Assembly (NCBI GenBank): GCA_016285885.1
Contig: JAEERP010000001.1
Span: forward strand, 496,001 to 560,000
Origin: Paludibacteraceae bacterium
GTDB taxonomy: Bacteria > Bacteroidota > Bacteroidia > Bacteroidales > Paludibacteraceae
DNA: 64,000 bases
Direction: 5' to 3'
Every line of letters starts with the position of its first letter. Position 1 is the stretch's first letter. The notes beneath the pieces are model-generated. The model made no database searches. It saw only the letters and a list, made by a program, of their open reading frames with translations, and was not told where the DNA came from. Below are positions 19,107 to 29,627 of this stretch, piece by piece. Both the position numbers and the translations under genes were made by a program.

Positions 19107-19916
19107 ATGACACAACTTTATTGGCAGGTATATTTGAATTTAGAACGTGATTTTCTATCACTTGCGGACACTATACATATCAACGACGCCCAACAAGAAG
19201 TGTATTCTATGAGGATAGCTGATATGCTGATACGCACAGTGATAGAAATTGAAGCCTTGGCAAAAGATCTGTATTTGTCCAATGGTGGGAAAGTGATGGA
19301 CGATAAGGATATGTACTTCGATACTGTTTGTATGGAGCATCTTAACAATTTGTGGAAACTCGACCAAAAAATTGTTTTGGTGACTTCTCCTGCAATCTAC
19401 TTAGAGAAAGAAGAAAATATAATTCTTAATCCTTTGTACAAGGCAAATAAACGTGGATCCAGTTCCTCTGACTGGAATAAAGCCTATCAAGCAGTAAAAC
19501 ATAATCGAGTAAAAGATATATCGGAAGGGAGCATCAAACACTTACTTCACGGATTGGCAGCACTCTATGTGCTTAATCTATATTATAGAAACGAATCCAT
19601 CAAAGATATATCTTTAGATGATATAACAAGTGTAAATCCAAGTTTCGGATCATCTTTATTTGCTGTGAAGATCCACAAACTAATAGATCCTAAAGTGGAT
19701 GGACCATACCAGAAGAGATGCGACTATGACCAATGTGTTTATATTGAAGATTATGAGCAAAGAAGCAAGAAAAACACCATGAAATCAACGTCTGCAATGA
19801 GAAAAAAGTGTAATGATTTATTATCTGATGTGGATCCTAAATTACCTGAATTGATTCTTGAATGTTTTAGAGTGTTGCTGCGTTATGATATCGTTTTAAA
19901 CAAACAGCAATACTAA
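19107..19916 (+). CDS. Hypothetical protein, possible HEPN-like fold
   Basis: All-helical; 'SSDWNKAYQAVKHNRVKDISEGSIKHLLHGLAALYVLNLYY' resembles the W..AY..VKH.R...(N)LL.ALAALYVL motif of HEPN-like hypotheticals. Confidence 0.5.
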   Translation: MTQLYWQVYLNLERDFLSLADTIHINDAQQEVYSMRIADMLIRTVIEIEALAKDLYLSNGGKVMDDKDMYFDTVCMEHLNNLWKLDQKIVLVTSPAIYLEKEENIILNPLYKANKRGSSSSDWNKAYQAVKHNRVKDISEGSIKHLLHGLAALYVLNLYYRNESIKDISLDDITSVNPSFGSSLFAVKIHKLIDPKVDGPYQKRCDYDQCVYIEDYEQRSKKNTMKSTSAMRKKCNDLLSDVDPKLPELILECFRVLLRYDIVLNKQQY

Positions 19917-19950
19917 TATATTAAGGCTCAAAAAAACACACTTATAACCC

Positions 19951-21495
19951 ATGCCATCCCCCGTATCAAATAACAAACGTATAGCAAAAAACACGTTGAT
20001 ACTATACTTCCGCATGCTTCTAACAATGGGTGTGTCGTTGTATACGTCGAGGGTGATACTTGAAGCATTGGGAGTGGCTGACTACGGAATCTACAATGTG
20101 GTTGGTGGTGTTGTAGCGATGTTTGGGATTCTGAGTGGATCTCTTTCGACTGCAATCAGTCGGTTTATCACTTTTGAATTAGGGAAAGGAAATTTTGATC
20201 GATTAAAGCGTATTTTTTCGACCTCTGTAAACATCCAGATTATACTAATAGCAATCATTACGGTTTTGATGGAGACCATTGGACTATGGTTTCTCAACTA
20301 CAAGATGGTGATTCCAGAAGGAAGAATGACTGCGGCAAATTGGGTGTTCCAGTTCTCTGTTATAACATTTGCAATCAATCTTCTGAGTGTTCCCTACAAT
20401 GCGGTGATTGTTGCTCATGAAAAGATGTCGGCGTTTGCCTATATCAGCATTGTAGATTGTACGCTAAAACTGATTGTCGCCTTAATTATCGCATATAATC
20501 CATTTGACAGACTTGTCTATTATGGATTGTTAATTATGATTGTCGGACTGATTAATCGTTCCATCTATGCAATCTATTCTAAAAGACACTTCGAGGAAGC
20601 AACCTATAAATTCCTTTTAGATAAAGATTTAATGAAGGAAATGTTTGGGTTTGCGGGGTGGAATTTTATCACGAGTGCAAACCATATGCTCAACAATCAA
20701 GGTGTTAATATGTTGATTAATATCTTCTTCGGTGTTGTGTTTAATGCGGCACGTGCGGTTGCCATTCAGGTGGAAACCGCTGTTGTCTCTTTCGTCAATT
20801 GTTTTACAACGGCAGTAAATCCACAGATAACAAAGTGTTATGCGTCGGGAGAATATGACAACATGTACAAGTTAGTGTGTACGGCAGCAAAATATTCATA
20901 TTTCCTCATGTTAATGCTTGCGCTACCCTTGATTTTTGAAGCTGATACAGTACTCAATATATGGTTGAAAAATGTTCCTGAAAAAGCAGTTTTGTTTGTT
21001 CAATTATCTTTGGTTTTGGGAATGATGGATTCCATAGGCTCTTCAGGTTATACGGCCTGTATGGCAACAGGAAATCTGAAAAAATACACTATTGTTATTG
21101 GCATTATTAGTGCTTTTGAATTCCCTCTTACATGGATTTTATTTTTCAGTGGTTTTGCCATTGAAAGTTCATATTATGTTTATATTCTTGTGAAAGTCTG
21201 TGTCTTGGTGGCAAGATTGTTCCTTTTAAAAGAACTTACGGGTTTGAAACCTGAAATGTATATCAAAGAAGTTTTCTGGCCTATTTTCAGAGTTACAGCA
21301 TTGTCTATAATTCCATTAGTATTGATTAGTCATTATGTAGAACAATCTTATTTAAGATTAGCATTGACTATCGTAGTTAGTTTGCTAACTGTCGGACTTA
21401 TTACATTTTTCTTAGGGATGACATTCAAAGAAAGAATGTTAGCGGTAAAAAAGGTTAAAGATATTTCATCTCGTATAACAAGTATAATTGAATGA
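19951..21495 (+). CDS. Polysaccharide flippase (Wzx/MATE-like)
   Basis: SKNNKRIAKNTLILYFRMLLTMGVSLYTSRVILEALGVADYGIYNVVGGVVAMFG; multi-TM. Confidence 0.92.
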   Translation: MPSPVSNNKRIAKNTLILYFRMLLTMGVSLYTSRVILEALGVADYGIYNVVGGVVAMFGILSGSLSTAISRFITFELGKGNFDRLKRIFSTSVNIQIILIAIITVLMETIGLWFLNYKMVIPEGRMTAANWVFQFSVITFAINLLSVPYNAVIVAHEKMSAFAYISIVDCTLKLIVALIIAYNPFDRLVYYGLLIMIVGLINRSIYAIYSKRHFEEATYKFLLDKDLMKEMFGFAGWNFITSANHMLNNQGVNMLINIFFGVVFNAARAVAIQVETAVVSFVNCFTTAVNPQITKCYASGEYDNMYKLVCTAAKYSYFLMLMLALPLIFEADTVLNIWLKNVPEKAVLFVQLSLVLGMMDSIGSSGYTACMATGNLKKYTIVIGIISAFEFPLTWILFFSGFAIESSYYVYILVKVCVLVARLFLLKELTGLKPEMYIKEVFWPIFRVTALSIIPLVLISHYVEQSYLRLALTIVVSLLTVGLITFFLGMTFKERMLAVKKVKDISSRITSIIE

Positions 21496-22628
21496 ATATA
21501 TTAATATTGGGAGGAACTGGTGCCATGGGTGTTCCTCTAGTTAATGATTTGTCGAAAGTGGCAACAAACAATATATATGTTACTTCAAGGAAGAAACATA
21601 TATCAGAGCATAATATTCGATATATTCAAGGAAATGCTTGCGATGATAACATTTTGATGGATATATTAAAGTTAAAAGAATGGGATGCTATAGTGGATTT
21701 TCTAGTTCATGGAGAGAAGTTTGAACATATTTTGCCATTTATACTTGACAGCACAAAGCAATATGTATTTATCTCATCTGCAAGAATATATTCTGAATCT
21801 GACAGTCCTATAACAGAAAATACCCCACGATTGTTAGACGTATCAAAAGATGTCGAATATCTTAAAACAAACGAATATGCATTAGCTAAGGCACGACAAG
21901 AAAATCTTCTTTTTAATTCAGGAAGGAATAACTTTACTATCATTAGACCATCAATCACCTACAACAACTTTCGATTACAACTAGGTGTATTGGAAAAGGA
22001 AAATTGGCTATATCGTGCACTGCACGGACGAACTATAGTCTTTTCTAATGACATTGCAGACAAAATCACGACAAATACATTAGGCGATGATGTCGCAAAA
22101 GGGATTGCTTCAATTATCGGACAAAAAGAAGCCCTAAATCAAGCTTTTCATATAACTTGCAATCATTCTCTTAAATGGAGGGATGTTTTAGAGATATACC
22201 TTGTCGTGTTAGAGAAACATTTTGGCAAGAAAATCCCAGTAAAATATACAGAGAAGTCGACCAATTTTAAATTTAAAGACAGAATATACCAAATAATCTA
22301 TTGTAGATATTTCAATCGAAGTTATGACAATAGTAAAATTAATCAGTTTTGTGACATCCAATTGTTTACTGATCCCCATAAAGGATTGACAGATTGTCTG
22401 TCAACATTTTTGTGGAATCCTTCTTTTTCCTATATCGATTGGAGAATTGAAGCTGTCAACGACCGAGTCGTCAACGAAAGGACACCATTGAACGAGATAC
22501 CTTCATTAAAAGACAAGATATACTATCTTTTGTATAGATATGATCTCTCAATTTTGATTTTATCTTTGAACTATATGATAAAGGCGCTCAAAACATTCAA
22601 ACATAAAATACATATTTATGGAAAATAA
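21492..22628 (+). CDS. NAD-dependent epimerase/dehydratase (extended SDR)
   Basis: MNILILGGTGAMGVPLVNDL; VFISSARIYSESDSPITENTPR; YALAKARQE (atypical YxxxK). Confidence 0.85.
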   Translation: MNILILGGTGAMGVPLVNDLSKVATNNIYVTSRKKHISEHNIRYIQGNACDDNILMDILKLKEWDAIVDFLVHGEKFEHILPFILDSTKQYVFISSARIYSESDSPITENTPRLLDVSKDVEYLKTNEYALAKARQENLLFNSGRNNFTIIRPSITYNNFRLQLGVLEKENWLYRALHGRTIVFSNDIADKITTNTLGDDVAKGIASIIGQKEALNQAFHITCNHSLKWRDVLEIYLVVLEKHFGKKIPVKYTEKSTNFKFKDRIYQIIYCRYFNRSYDNSKINQFCDIQLFTDPHKGLTDCLSTFLWNPSFSYIDWRIEAVNDRVVNERTPLNEIPSLKDKIYYLLYRYDLSILILSLNYMIKALKTFKHKIHIYGK

Positions 22629-24360
22629 GTATTACAATTCAGAAAAAAATGTTCAAATTTTAGTTGCATTACTAAAGAAAAACAATATAAAGAAAATTAT
22701 AGCCTCTCCTGGCACTACGAACCTTGCTTTTTTAGGAAGCCTTCAAAATGATCCATATTTTGAAATATATTCCTCTGTGGACGAACGCTCGGCGGCATAT
22801 ATGGCTTGCGGATTAGCTGCGGAGAGCGGAGAACCTGTGGTTTTGACATGCACAGGAGCAACTGCTTCAAGAAATTACATTCCAGGATTAACAGAGGCAT
22901 TCTATCGTAAGCTTCCAGTTTTGGCAGTGACATCCCATCAAGGAACCGATCGAATTGGACAGTTGATCTTCCAAAATGTTGATCGTCGGCAGTCTCCTGA
23001 TGATATTGCACGTTTCAAAACAGAATTGCCAGTGGTGAAGGATGACCGTGATTTCAACTATGTTGTAATGGAGGCTAATAAAGCCATATCAGAACTTACT
23101 CGTGATGGTGGAGGTCCTGTACATATCAATCTTTTTACCACATATAGTAGAGATTTTTCGATAATGGAACTGCCTGATGTTAGAGCTTTCAAAAGATTCT
23201 GTGCATGGGACACTCTTCCTGAGATTCCCAAAGGTAAAATTGGTATTTATGTAGGTTCTCATAGAAAATTCACAGAACATGAACAAAAAGCCATAGATTG
23301 CTTTTGTGCCACTTATGATGCAATTGTCATCTGTGACCATACAAGCGGATATTACGGGAAATACAAGATTTTGCCAACATTGAATTTTATGCAGAAAAAT
23401 GCTTCATTTGCGATGGAAACATTGGATTTGATGATTCATGTTGGCGAGGTTTCTGCAGCTGTTTTCTCGGGCGGAATTCCGTGTAAAACAGTCTGGCGCA
23501 TAAGTGAAGACGGAGAGTTCAGAGATCCATTTAAAAAACTTTCGTATGTATTTCAAATGCCAGAGTTATGCTTTTTTGAACATTATGCAAAAAAGGATGC
23601 TGACTGTCATGCTTTTGTGGATAAGTGTCGTTCTGATTTGTATGAGATATACGATCATATTCCCGAACTTCCGTTTAGCAATATATGGTCGGCAATGACT
23701 CTTTCAAAACGACTTCCGAAAGGATCATTGTTTCATTTGAGCGCATCAAACACAAGACGTTGTTGGAATATGTTTTTGTTACCTGAGGGTGTAGAGTCGG
23801 TATCAAATGTTGGATGTTGTGGCATTGACGGTAGCAACTCTGCTTTGTTAGGTTCTTCCTTGGTGAACCCCAACCGTTTGTGTTATCTTGCTACTGGTGA
23901 TTTGGCATTTTTCTATGATTTAAATGCATTAGGAAATCGCCATGTGGGAAAAAACATAAGAATTTTGCTTGTGAATAATGGTGTGGGAGCAGAATTTAAA
24001 CTGAGTGCTCATCCATGTTTCTTATTTGGAGATGATGCCAACAACTATATGGCCGCAGCAGGTCACTTTGGCAATAAATCACCCGAATTAGTGAAACATT
24101 TTGTGCAGGATTTAGGATTTACGTATTTGTCGGCGACAAATAAGGAAGAATATCTTGCAGCGGTAAAAGAGTTCACACGCCCTGAAGTTGGAGATAAACC
24201 AATTGTGTTTGAAATTTTTACAAATCATGAGGACGAGAATAACGCACTTTCGATAATGTGCAACATTGAAAAAACGGTTGTTTCGAGTGCGAAAAATCTA
24301 TTTAAAGATGTTCTGGGTGACAAAGGAGTTAGTTTCGTAAAAAAAATCGCTAAAAAGTGA
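22618..24360 (+). CDS. Thiamine-diphosphate-binding enzyme, MenD/acetolactate-synthase-like
   Basis: IIASPGTTNLAFLGSLQ...VDERSAAYMACGLAAESGEPVVLTCTGATASRNYIPGLTEAFYRKLPVLAVTS; C-terminal TPP motif GDLAFFYDLNALGN...ILLVNNGVGAEF. Confidence 0.88.
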   Translation: MENKYYNSEKNVQILVALLKKNNIKKIIASPGTTNLAFLGSLQNDPYFEIYSSVDERSAAYMACGLAAESGEPVVLTCTGATASRNYIPGLTEAFYRKLPVLAVTSHQGTDRIGQLIFQNVDRRQSPDDIARFKTELPVVKDDRDFNYVVMEANKAISELTRDGGGPVHINLFTTYSRDFSIMELPDVRAFKRFCAWDTLPEIPKGKIGIYVGSHRKFTEHEQKAIDCFCATYDAIVICDHTSGYYGKYKILPTLNFMQKNASFAMETLDLMIHVGEVSAAVFSGGIPCKTVWRISEDGEFRDPFKKLSYVFQMPELCFFEHYAKKDADCHAFVDKCRSDLYEIYDHIPELPFSNIWSAMTLSKRLPKGSLFHLSASNTRRCWNMFLLPEGVESVSNVGCCGIDGSNSALLGSSLVNPNRLCYLATGDLAFFYDLNALGNRHVGKNIRILLVNNGVGAEFKLSAHPCFLFGDDANNYMAAAGHFGNKSPELVKHFVQDLGFTYLSATNKEEYLAAVKEFTRPEVGDKPIVFEIFTNHEDENNALSIMCNIEKTVVSSAKNLFKDVLGDKGVSFVKKIAKK

Positions 24361-24402
24361 ATTCGATCATATAAAATACATCTACGGGGGAAAACAGATT
24401 AC

Positions 24403-25530
24403 ATGAAAATAGGAATACTAACCCACCCATTAACAAATAATTATGGGTGTATTTTACAAAACTATGCATTACATCTTGTATTGCGGGAAATGGGGCATGA
24501 ACCAATCACTATGGATTATACAATGTCTATGCCTTATAAGACTATTTTCACTTCTTTTGGAAGTAGAATATTAAAGAGAATCAAAGGAATACATTTGCCT
24601 TTAAGAGGATGGCCAACACAAAAAGAACAGGATATAATAAATCAAAACACTCGTGAATTCGTAAAAGGACACATAGCAATAACAAAAACAGTAGCTATAA
24701 GAAATCTAGATGTATTTTGTAACGCTGGGTTTGATGCTATTATTGTTGGTAGCGATCAAGTGTGGAGAGGCGATAGAAAGTATATTGAGAAATTCTTTTT
24801 GAGTGATTTCCAAAATATGGATATTCATAAAATTGCTTATGCTGCGTCATTTGGTGTAGATTGGTGGTCATTTTCAAAAAAGAAAACAATAGAATGTGCT
24901 TCTCTATTAAAAAAATTTAAAGGCATATCTGTTCGAGAAGATAGTGCTCTAAATTTATGCAAAAAACACTTTGGTGTTGATGCAGAATGGGTATTAGATC
25001 CTACATTTTTGATTAATAGGGAAGTATATGAGCAATTAGTTAGAGCAAAATATCCACAAATCTCTTCATGCAAAAAAATGATGGTATATGTACTTGACAA
25101 GTCAAATGGGAAGAAAAATATTGTGAGTCAGGTATCAAAATCTTTACAACTAACACCCAATGAGGTGATGGCCAAAGAAAAGTTCTCAAAAGTTGGATCA
25201 AAAGGTTTGTCAGATTGTATTTTCCCTTCCGTGGAGGAATGGTTGAAAGGAATCATGGAAGCCGATTTTGTGGTTACCGACTCATTCCATGGCACAGTCT
25301 TCTCCATCATATTTAACAAGCCTTTTCTAACAATGACAAACAATAGCAGAGGGAATAGCCGTCTTATATCTTTACTCGGCTCATTACGCCTAATGGATCG
25401 GCTTGTAGGAGAAGATGAAGTGAATATTGAGAACGTTATAAAGTCGTCAATCAATTATGAAGAAACAAATGCATTATTATCTTCTTGGAAAAATGACAGC
25501 ATTCGTTTCATAGAAAAAGGATTGCAATGA
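24403..25530 (+). CDS. Polysaccharide pyruvyl transferase family protein
   Basis: MKIGILTHPLTNNYGCILQNYALHLVLREMGHE; IIVGSDQVWRG; KIAYAASFG; VVTDSFHGTVFSIIFNKPF. Confidence 0.93.
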   Translation: MKIGILTHPLTNNYGCILQNYALHLVLREMGHEPITMDYTMSMPYKTIFTSFGSRILKRIKGIHLPLRGWPTQKEQDIINQNTREFVKGHIAITKTVAIRNLDVFCNAGFDAIIVGSDQVWRGDRKYIEKFFLSDFQNMDIHKIAYAASFGVDWWSFSKKKTIECASLLKKFKGISVREDSALNLCKKHFGVDAEWVLDPTFLINREVYEQLVRAKYPQISSCKKMMVYVLDKSNGKKNIVSQVSKSLQLTPNEVMAKEKFSKVGSKGLSDCIFPSVEEWLKGIMEADFVVTDSFHGTVFSIIFNKPFLTMTNNSRGNSRLISLLGSLRLMDRLVGEDEVNIENVIKSSINYEETNALLSSWKNDSIRFIEKGLQ

Positions 25531-26489
25531 AATTGTCAATTATCATACCCATATATAACGTTGAGCCTTATATAGCTCGATGCCTTGATTCGATCTACAA
25601 ACAAAACATATCAGACAATCAGTTTGAGGTGATATGTGTGAATGACGGTTCCCTTGATAACTCATCAAACATAATAAAATGTTACCAAACGAATCATGAC
25701 AATATATTGTTGATCGAACAAAAAAACCAAGGGGTTTCTATCGCACGGAATGAAGGTATGAAACATGCAAGTGGAGATGTTATCATATTTGTTGATCCTG
25801 ATGATAAATTAGGCGATTCGGCACTATCTCAGGCAATTAGCGACATTGATAACTGTGTTAAAGCAGATATTGTTATCTGTAATTTTATCATTGAGAAGAA
25901 AAAAATTTATGATTGGAACCAATTGTTCAAAGAGAATCAATTGTACGAAAGCATAAATATTTTAAATGCTGGCTATTTACGTGGAAGTGTATGTGGAGTA
26001 TGTTTCGATCGAGAATTCATCCTCAGTCACAAAATCATGTTTCTGCCTTCAATAAAGAATGGAGAGGATACAAATTTCATGCTTCAAGCAATGTATTACT
26101 CTAACAAGGTTAGATTTTCAGACATAAACTTTTATTATGTCATTGGTAGAGAGGGAAGCGCCTCAAATTCATATTCTAAAGAACGTATCGATTGCATGTT
26201 GAAATCCGTGGGAATAATCAGTGATTTTATTGGCAAAATTGAGCACAATCCAGGAGAAAAAGCAATACTGAATTACATGCAATACATATCTTTTTCCAAT
26301 CTTGTGAATGATTCCCTAAAAACAAAAGATGTAAATTTCAGATATTTAAAAAAATCGAACATATCTGGGATTTATCGATATAAGATTGATAGTCAAGTTC
26401 GATTCCTAAGAAAAAAAATGCAACTATTATACTTATCTTTCCCACTTTTTTATTTTCTATGTTGGCTAAAGTCCTATAGGAATCAATAA
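25527..26489 (+). CDS. Glycosyltransferase family 2
   Basis: LSIIIPIYNVEPYIARCLDSIYKQNISDNQFEVICVNDGSLDNS; FVDPDDKLGD. Confidence 0.93.
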   Translation: MKLSIIIPIYNVEPYIARCLDSIYKQNISDNQFEVICVNDGSLDNSSNIIKCYQTNHDNILLIEQKNQGVSIARNEGMKHASGDVIIFVDPDDKLGDSALSQAISDIDNCVKADIVICNFIIEKKKIYDWNQLFKENQLYESINILNAGYLRGSVCGVCFDREFILSHKIMFLPSIKNGEDTNFMLQAMYYSNKVRFSDINFYYVIGREGSASNSYSKERIDCMLKSVGIISDFIGKIEHNPGEKAILNYMQYISFSNLVNDSLKTKDVNFRYLKKSNISGIYRYKIDSQVRFLRKKMQLLYLSFPLFYFLCWLKSYRNQ

Positions 26490-26534
26490 AATACATTAGT
26501 TACAGTTAACAATAACACGTGAAATATATAGACT

Positions 26535-27329
26535 ATGATTAACTTGATACCATACGCAGGTTTAGGAAATCGGTTAAGAGTTGTATCTTCCGTTGTCAAT
26601 TTTTGCAAAAAGCAAGATGTTGACCTAAAGATATTTTGGATCAGAGAACCAGGGTTTAATTGCTGTTTTAGTGATATTTTCGAGCCTAATGAGCTGTTAA
26701 ATATTGATGACCACTCGTTATTAAATCATTTTTTGTATAATAGAGCCTCTGCAAGGAATCTATTTATTCCGAAAATACTAAATTCTCTACTGAATAGAAA
26801 TTTCTATTATGACTTGCAACTTGATGCACTAAATAGTATTAATTTCTCCAATGACGTGTATATTACAACGTATAGCCAGCAAGGTGATTTATATCCAATA
26901 AAAGAACTTTTTGTACCAAAGGAAGATATACGAGAAAAAATAGAAGTTATAACATCTCAGTTTTCTTCAAACACCTATGGCCTGCATATTAGGAGGAAAG
27001 ACAACAAAGCATCTATAGAACAATCTCCAATTGAACTGTTTGAAAAAGCAATCGATTCAAAGCTATCCGAAGAAAAGGATGCAAGGTTTTTCTTGTGTTC
27101 TGATGACCAAGAGGTAAAAAAATATCTAAAGAACAAATATGGAGGAATAATATTATCTTATGACTCCGTCCTTTCAAGAGCATCCAAACAGGGTATTAAG
27201 GATGCTGTTGTGGAATTGTGGGCATTATCTCTCACAAAGGAAATCTGGGGCAGCTTTTATAGTAGCTATTCTGAAATGGCTTCATTTATAAATGGATCTA
27301 TCTTAAAAATTATGAAGGCACATGAATAA
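26535..27329 (+). CDS. Putative fucosyltransferase-like glycosyltransferase (GT11/GT23-like)
   Basis: Starts MINLIPYAGLGNRLRVVSSVVNFC (GLGNR(L/Q)); later YGLHIRRKDN resembles the H-x-R-R-x-D motif of fucosyltransferases. Confidence 0.55.
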   Translation: MINLIPYAGLGNRLRVVSSVVNFCKKQDVDLKIFWIREPGFNCCFSDIFEPNELLNIDDHSLLNHFLYNRASARNLFIPKILNSLLNRNFYYDLQLDALNSINFSNDVYITTYSQQGDLYPIKELFVPKEDIREKIEVITSQFSSNTYGLHIRRKDNKASIEQSPIELFEKAIDSKLSEEKDARFFLCSDDQEVKKYLKNKYGGIILSYDSVLSRASKQGIKDAVVELWALSLTKEIWGSFYSSYSEMASFINGSILKIMKAHE

Positions 27330-28476
27330 TAAAAGAATTCTATTTATAGCCTCATATTCTGGATTAATGGGAGCAAATTTATCTATGCTCCAACTGATGA
27401 TCGAATTGAAAAAAATGGGACATACTCCGCTCCTATTAATTCCTAGTGAAGGCCTATTATCCAATGAACTAAAAAAAAATAATATTGAATATGTCACATC
27501 TCTATTCTTTTTGTCATTATGTGATACTTCGTCTATAATATGTTGGGCAAAAGGATTAATTAGAGTTCTAATTAATCCAGTTTTTTATTTGTTTGCATAT
27601 GCAAAAGTCCGATACAAATTCAATAAAATAGATATAATTCATAGCAACTCGTCGGTTATCCATATTGGTGAGTTCTTCAACTTGATATCAGGTATAAAAC
27701 ATGTGAAGCATCTTCGTGAATTTGGCTCCATTGATTATAATTTAAATTATGCTTTGGGGAAATGGTTACAAAAAAAAATAAACAATTGGTTTGTAAACCA
27801 AAATATTGCGATCTCTGATTCTATTAATAAGCACTACACTAAAACTGGATTTAAAAACATAATCACAATATATAACGGAATTAGTGATGATCGGATATAC
27901 AAAAAAAATATTTGTGAAAAACGTGATTATACAAACATCATATGTATAGGTGTAATTAACGAAAAAAAGAATCAGAAACAAGTCGTTGAATCAGTGATTT
28001 CGATTATTGAAAACACTCAAAAAAAAATATGTCTATATTTGTTGGGCGGAGACAATAGTATATATGCCGAATCATTAAAAAGATATGTGATAGAGCATAA
28101 TGCGGAAAAATATGTTATATTTTGTGGATATAAAAAAGATATCTCTACCGAAATCTCAAATGCAGACATAGCCGTTGTTCCTTCATTAAACGAAGCTTTC
28201 GGACGTGTTACAATCGAGTATATGCTTAATCATATTCCTGTAATTGTAAGCAATAAAGGTGCCAATATAGAGTTGGTAGAGAATCACATTTCAGGACTTG
28301 TCTATAACATTGAGAATACATCATCTTTGGAAAAATGTATTTTAAGCCTATGTGAAGATTATTCGTTAAGATATAAATTGTCTGATGCAGCATATAATTT
28401 TGCGAAATGCAAATATACGTCATTGGTTAATGCGAAATGCATTAGTGACATTTATGATAAGACAGAAAAAATATGA
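27322..28476 (+). CDS. Glycosyltransferase family 4
   Basis: ICIGVINEKKNQKQVVES; VVPSLNEAFGRVTIEYMLNHIPVIVSNKGANIELVE. Confidence 0.9.
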   Translation: MNNKRILFIASYSGLMGANLSMLQLMIELKKMGHTPLLLIPSEGLLSNELKKNNIEYVTSLFFLSLCDTSSIICWAKGLIRVLINPVFYLFAYAKVRYKFNKIDIIHSNSSVIHIGEFFNLISGIKHVKHLREFGSIDYNLNYALGKWLQKKINNWFVNQNIAISDSINKHYTKTGFKNIITIYNGISDDRIYKKNICEKRDYTNIICIGVINEKKNQKQVVESVISIIENTQKKICLYLLGGDNSIYAESLKRYVIEHNAEKYVIFCGYKKDISTEISNADIAVVPSLNEAFGRVTIEYMLNHIPVIVSNKGANIELVENHISGLVYNIENTSSLEKCILSLCEDYSLRYKLSDAAYNFAKCKYTSLVNAKCISDIYDKTEKI

Positions 28477-29594
28477 TACAAACAGTCTTAGTATACTCAA
28501 TCCTTACAATTATTATGTATTTGCTTTGTAAAAAGGCAGATGAGAATTGTTCATGGAAATACGTTGTCTGTGCACTTGTAATTTATTCGTTAGTTTTTGG
28601 ATTTAGATATGGTGTCGGTTTTGATTATTTTTCCTATATCGGAATGTACCAAGATGTGTTGAATAATAATCCAATTAGAGATGTTGAAATTGGTTATTTG
28701 TTTCTAATGAAACTGTCCGCTTTATTTAATTTACCGAAGGAAGGCTTCATGATTGTGACATCATTTATTCCAATATATTTTACTTTTAGAGTGCTAAAGG
28801 ATGAACTATACATCTGCAAATTTTTGGTACTCTCTTTTATGTTGACTGCAGTCTGGCTATCTTACATGAATGGCATTAGACAGATTATTGCCATAGGTTT
28901 TTGGATATTTTCCATGAAGTATATAGTTGAAAAAAAAATTATTAAGCATTACCTACTAATATTTTTGGCAATATTATTCCATAACTCAGCAGCCGTATTG
29001 CTGTTATTTTACCCTTTAGTTAATTATAGGAAAGAATGGATTAACAATATAGCACTACAATTGGTTCTATTGGTTATTTCATTAATATTAATGAGGTTAA
29101 TTTTTATTCAAAACATCGTATCCAATCTGGAATATATTTTAAATATATCAGGGTATGGATGGTATGTCGATAATGCTAGTCAAAAACTCATACAAGAAGA
29201 ACAAAGTATATTAGGCATAGGTTTCTATTTAAATTTAGCCCGAGTCATATTCCTCATATATCTAAGTCCCAAAGTAAAAGAATGGGCAAATTCAGATCTT
29301 TTTGTAATAATATATAATTTCTTCTTTCTCGGAGTAATTATCACATACCTATTATGGGGTAGTCACATAATAGATAGATTAAACTGGTATTTTTCTTTGA
29401 CATCAACAATAATTGGTGCTTATACATTAGCATATTGTTATTCAAATTTATCAAAGTATTTTTCACTTATACTATTTGTTTTTTTCATAATGACTTTTGT
29501 AGCAACAATGTATAAAGCCATTGGTAATACATCATTCTTTGTATTTACATGGCAACAGGAGTTATATCAATTTAAAAGTTTTTTAATACGTTAA
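28473..29594 (+). CDS. EpsG family polysaccharide polymerase (Wzy-like)
   Basis: Hydrophobic; FGFRYGVGFDYFSYIGMYQDVLNNNPIRDVEIGYLFLMKL; WLSYMNGIRQIIAIGFWIFSMKYI. Confidence 0.85.
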   Translation: MIQTVLVYSILTIIMYLLCKKADENCSWKYVVCALVIYSLVFGFRYGVGFDYFSYIGMYQDVLNNNPIRDVEIGYLFLMKLSALFNLPKEGFMIVTSFIPIYFTFRVLKDELYICKFLVLSFMLTAVWLSYMNGIRQIIAIGFWIFSMKYIVEKKIIKHYLLIFLAILFHNSAAVLLLFYPLVNYRKEWINNIALQLVLLVISLILMRLIFIQNIVSNLEYILNISGYGWYVDNASQKLIQEEQSILGIGFYLNLARVIFLIYLSPKVKEWANSDLFVIIYNFFFLGVIITYLLWGSHIIDRLNWYFSLTSTIIGAYTLAYCYSNLSKYFSLILFVFFIMTFVATMYKAIGNTSFFVFTWQQELYQFKSFLIR

Positions 29595-29627
29595 TTAAGA
29601 CGATAAACTACATATTAATCTTCAACA

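Noticed and set aside
22618-24360. Assignment of the ThDP enzyme as the genome's MenD because menC/menB lie in the same window
   Set aside because: It lies ~38 kb away in an AT-rich, translationally coupled sugar operon and the sequence looks divergent, so MenD function is not supported.
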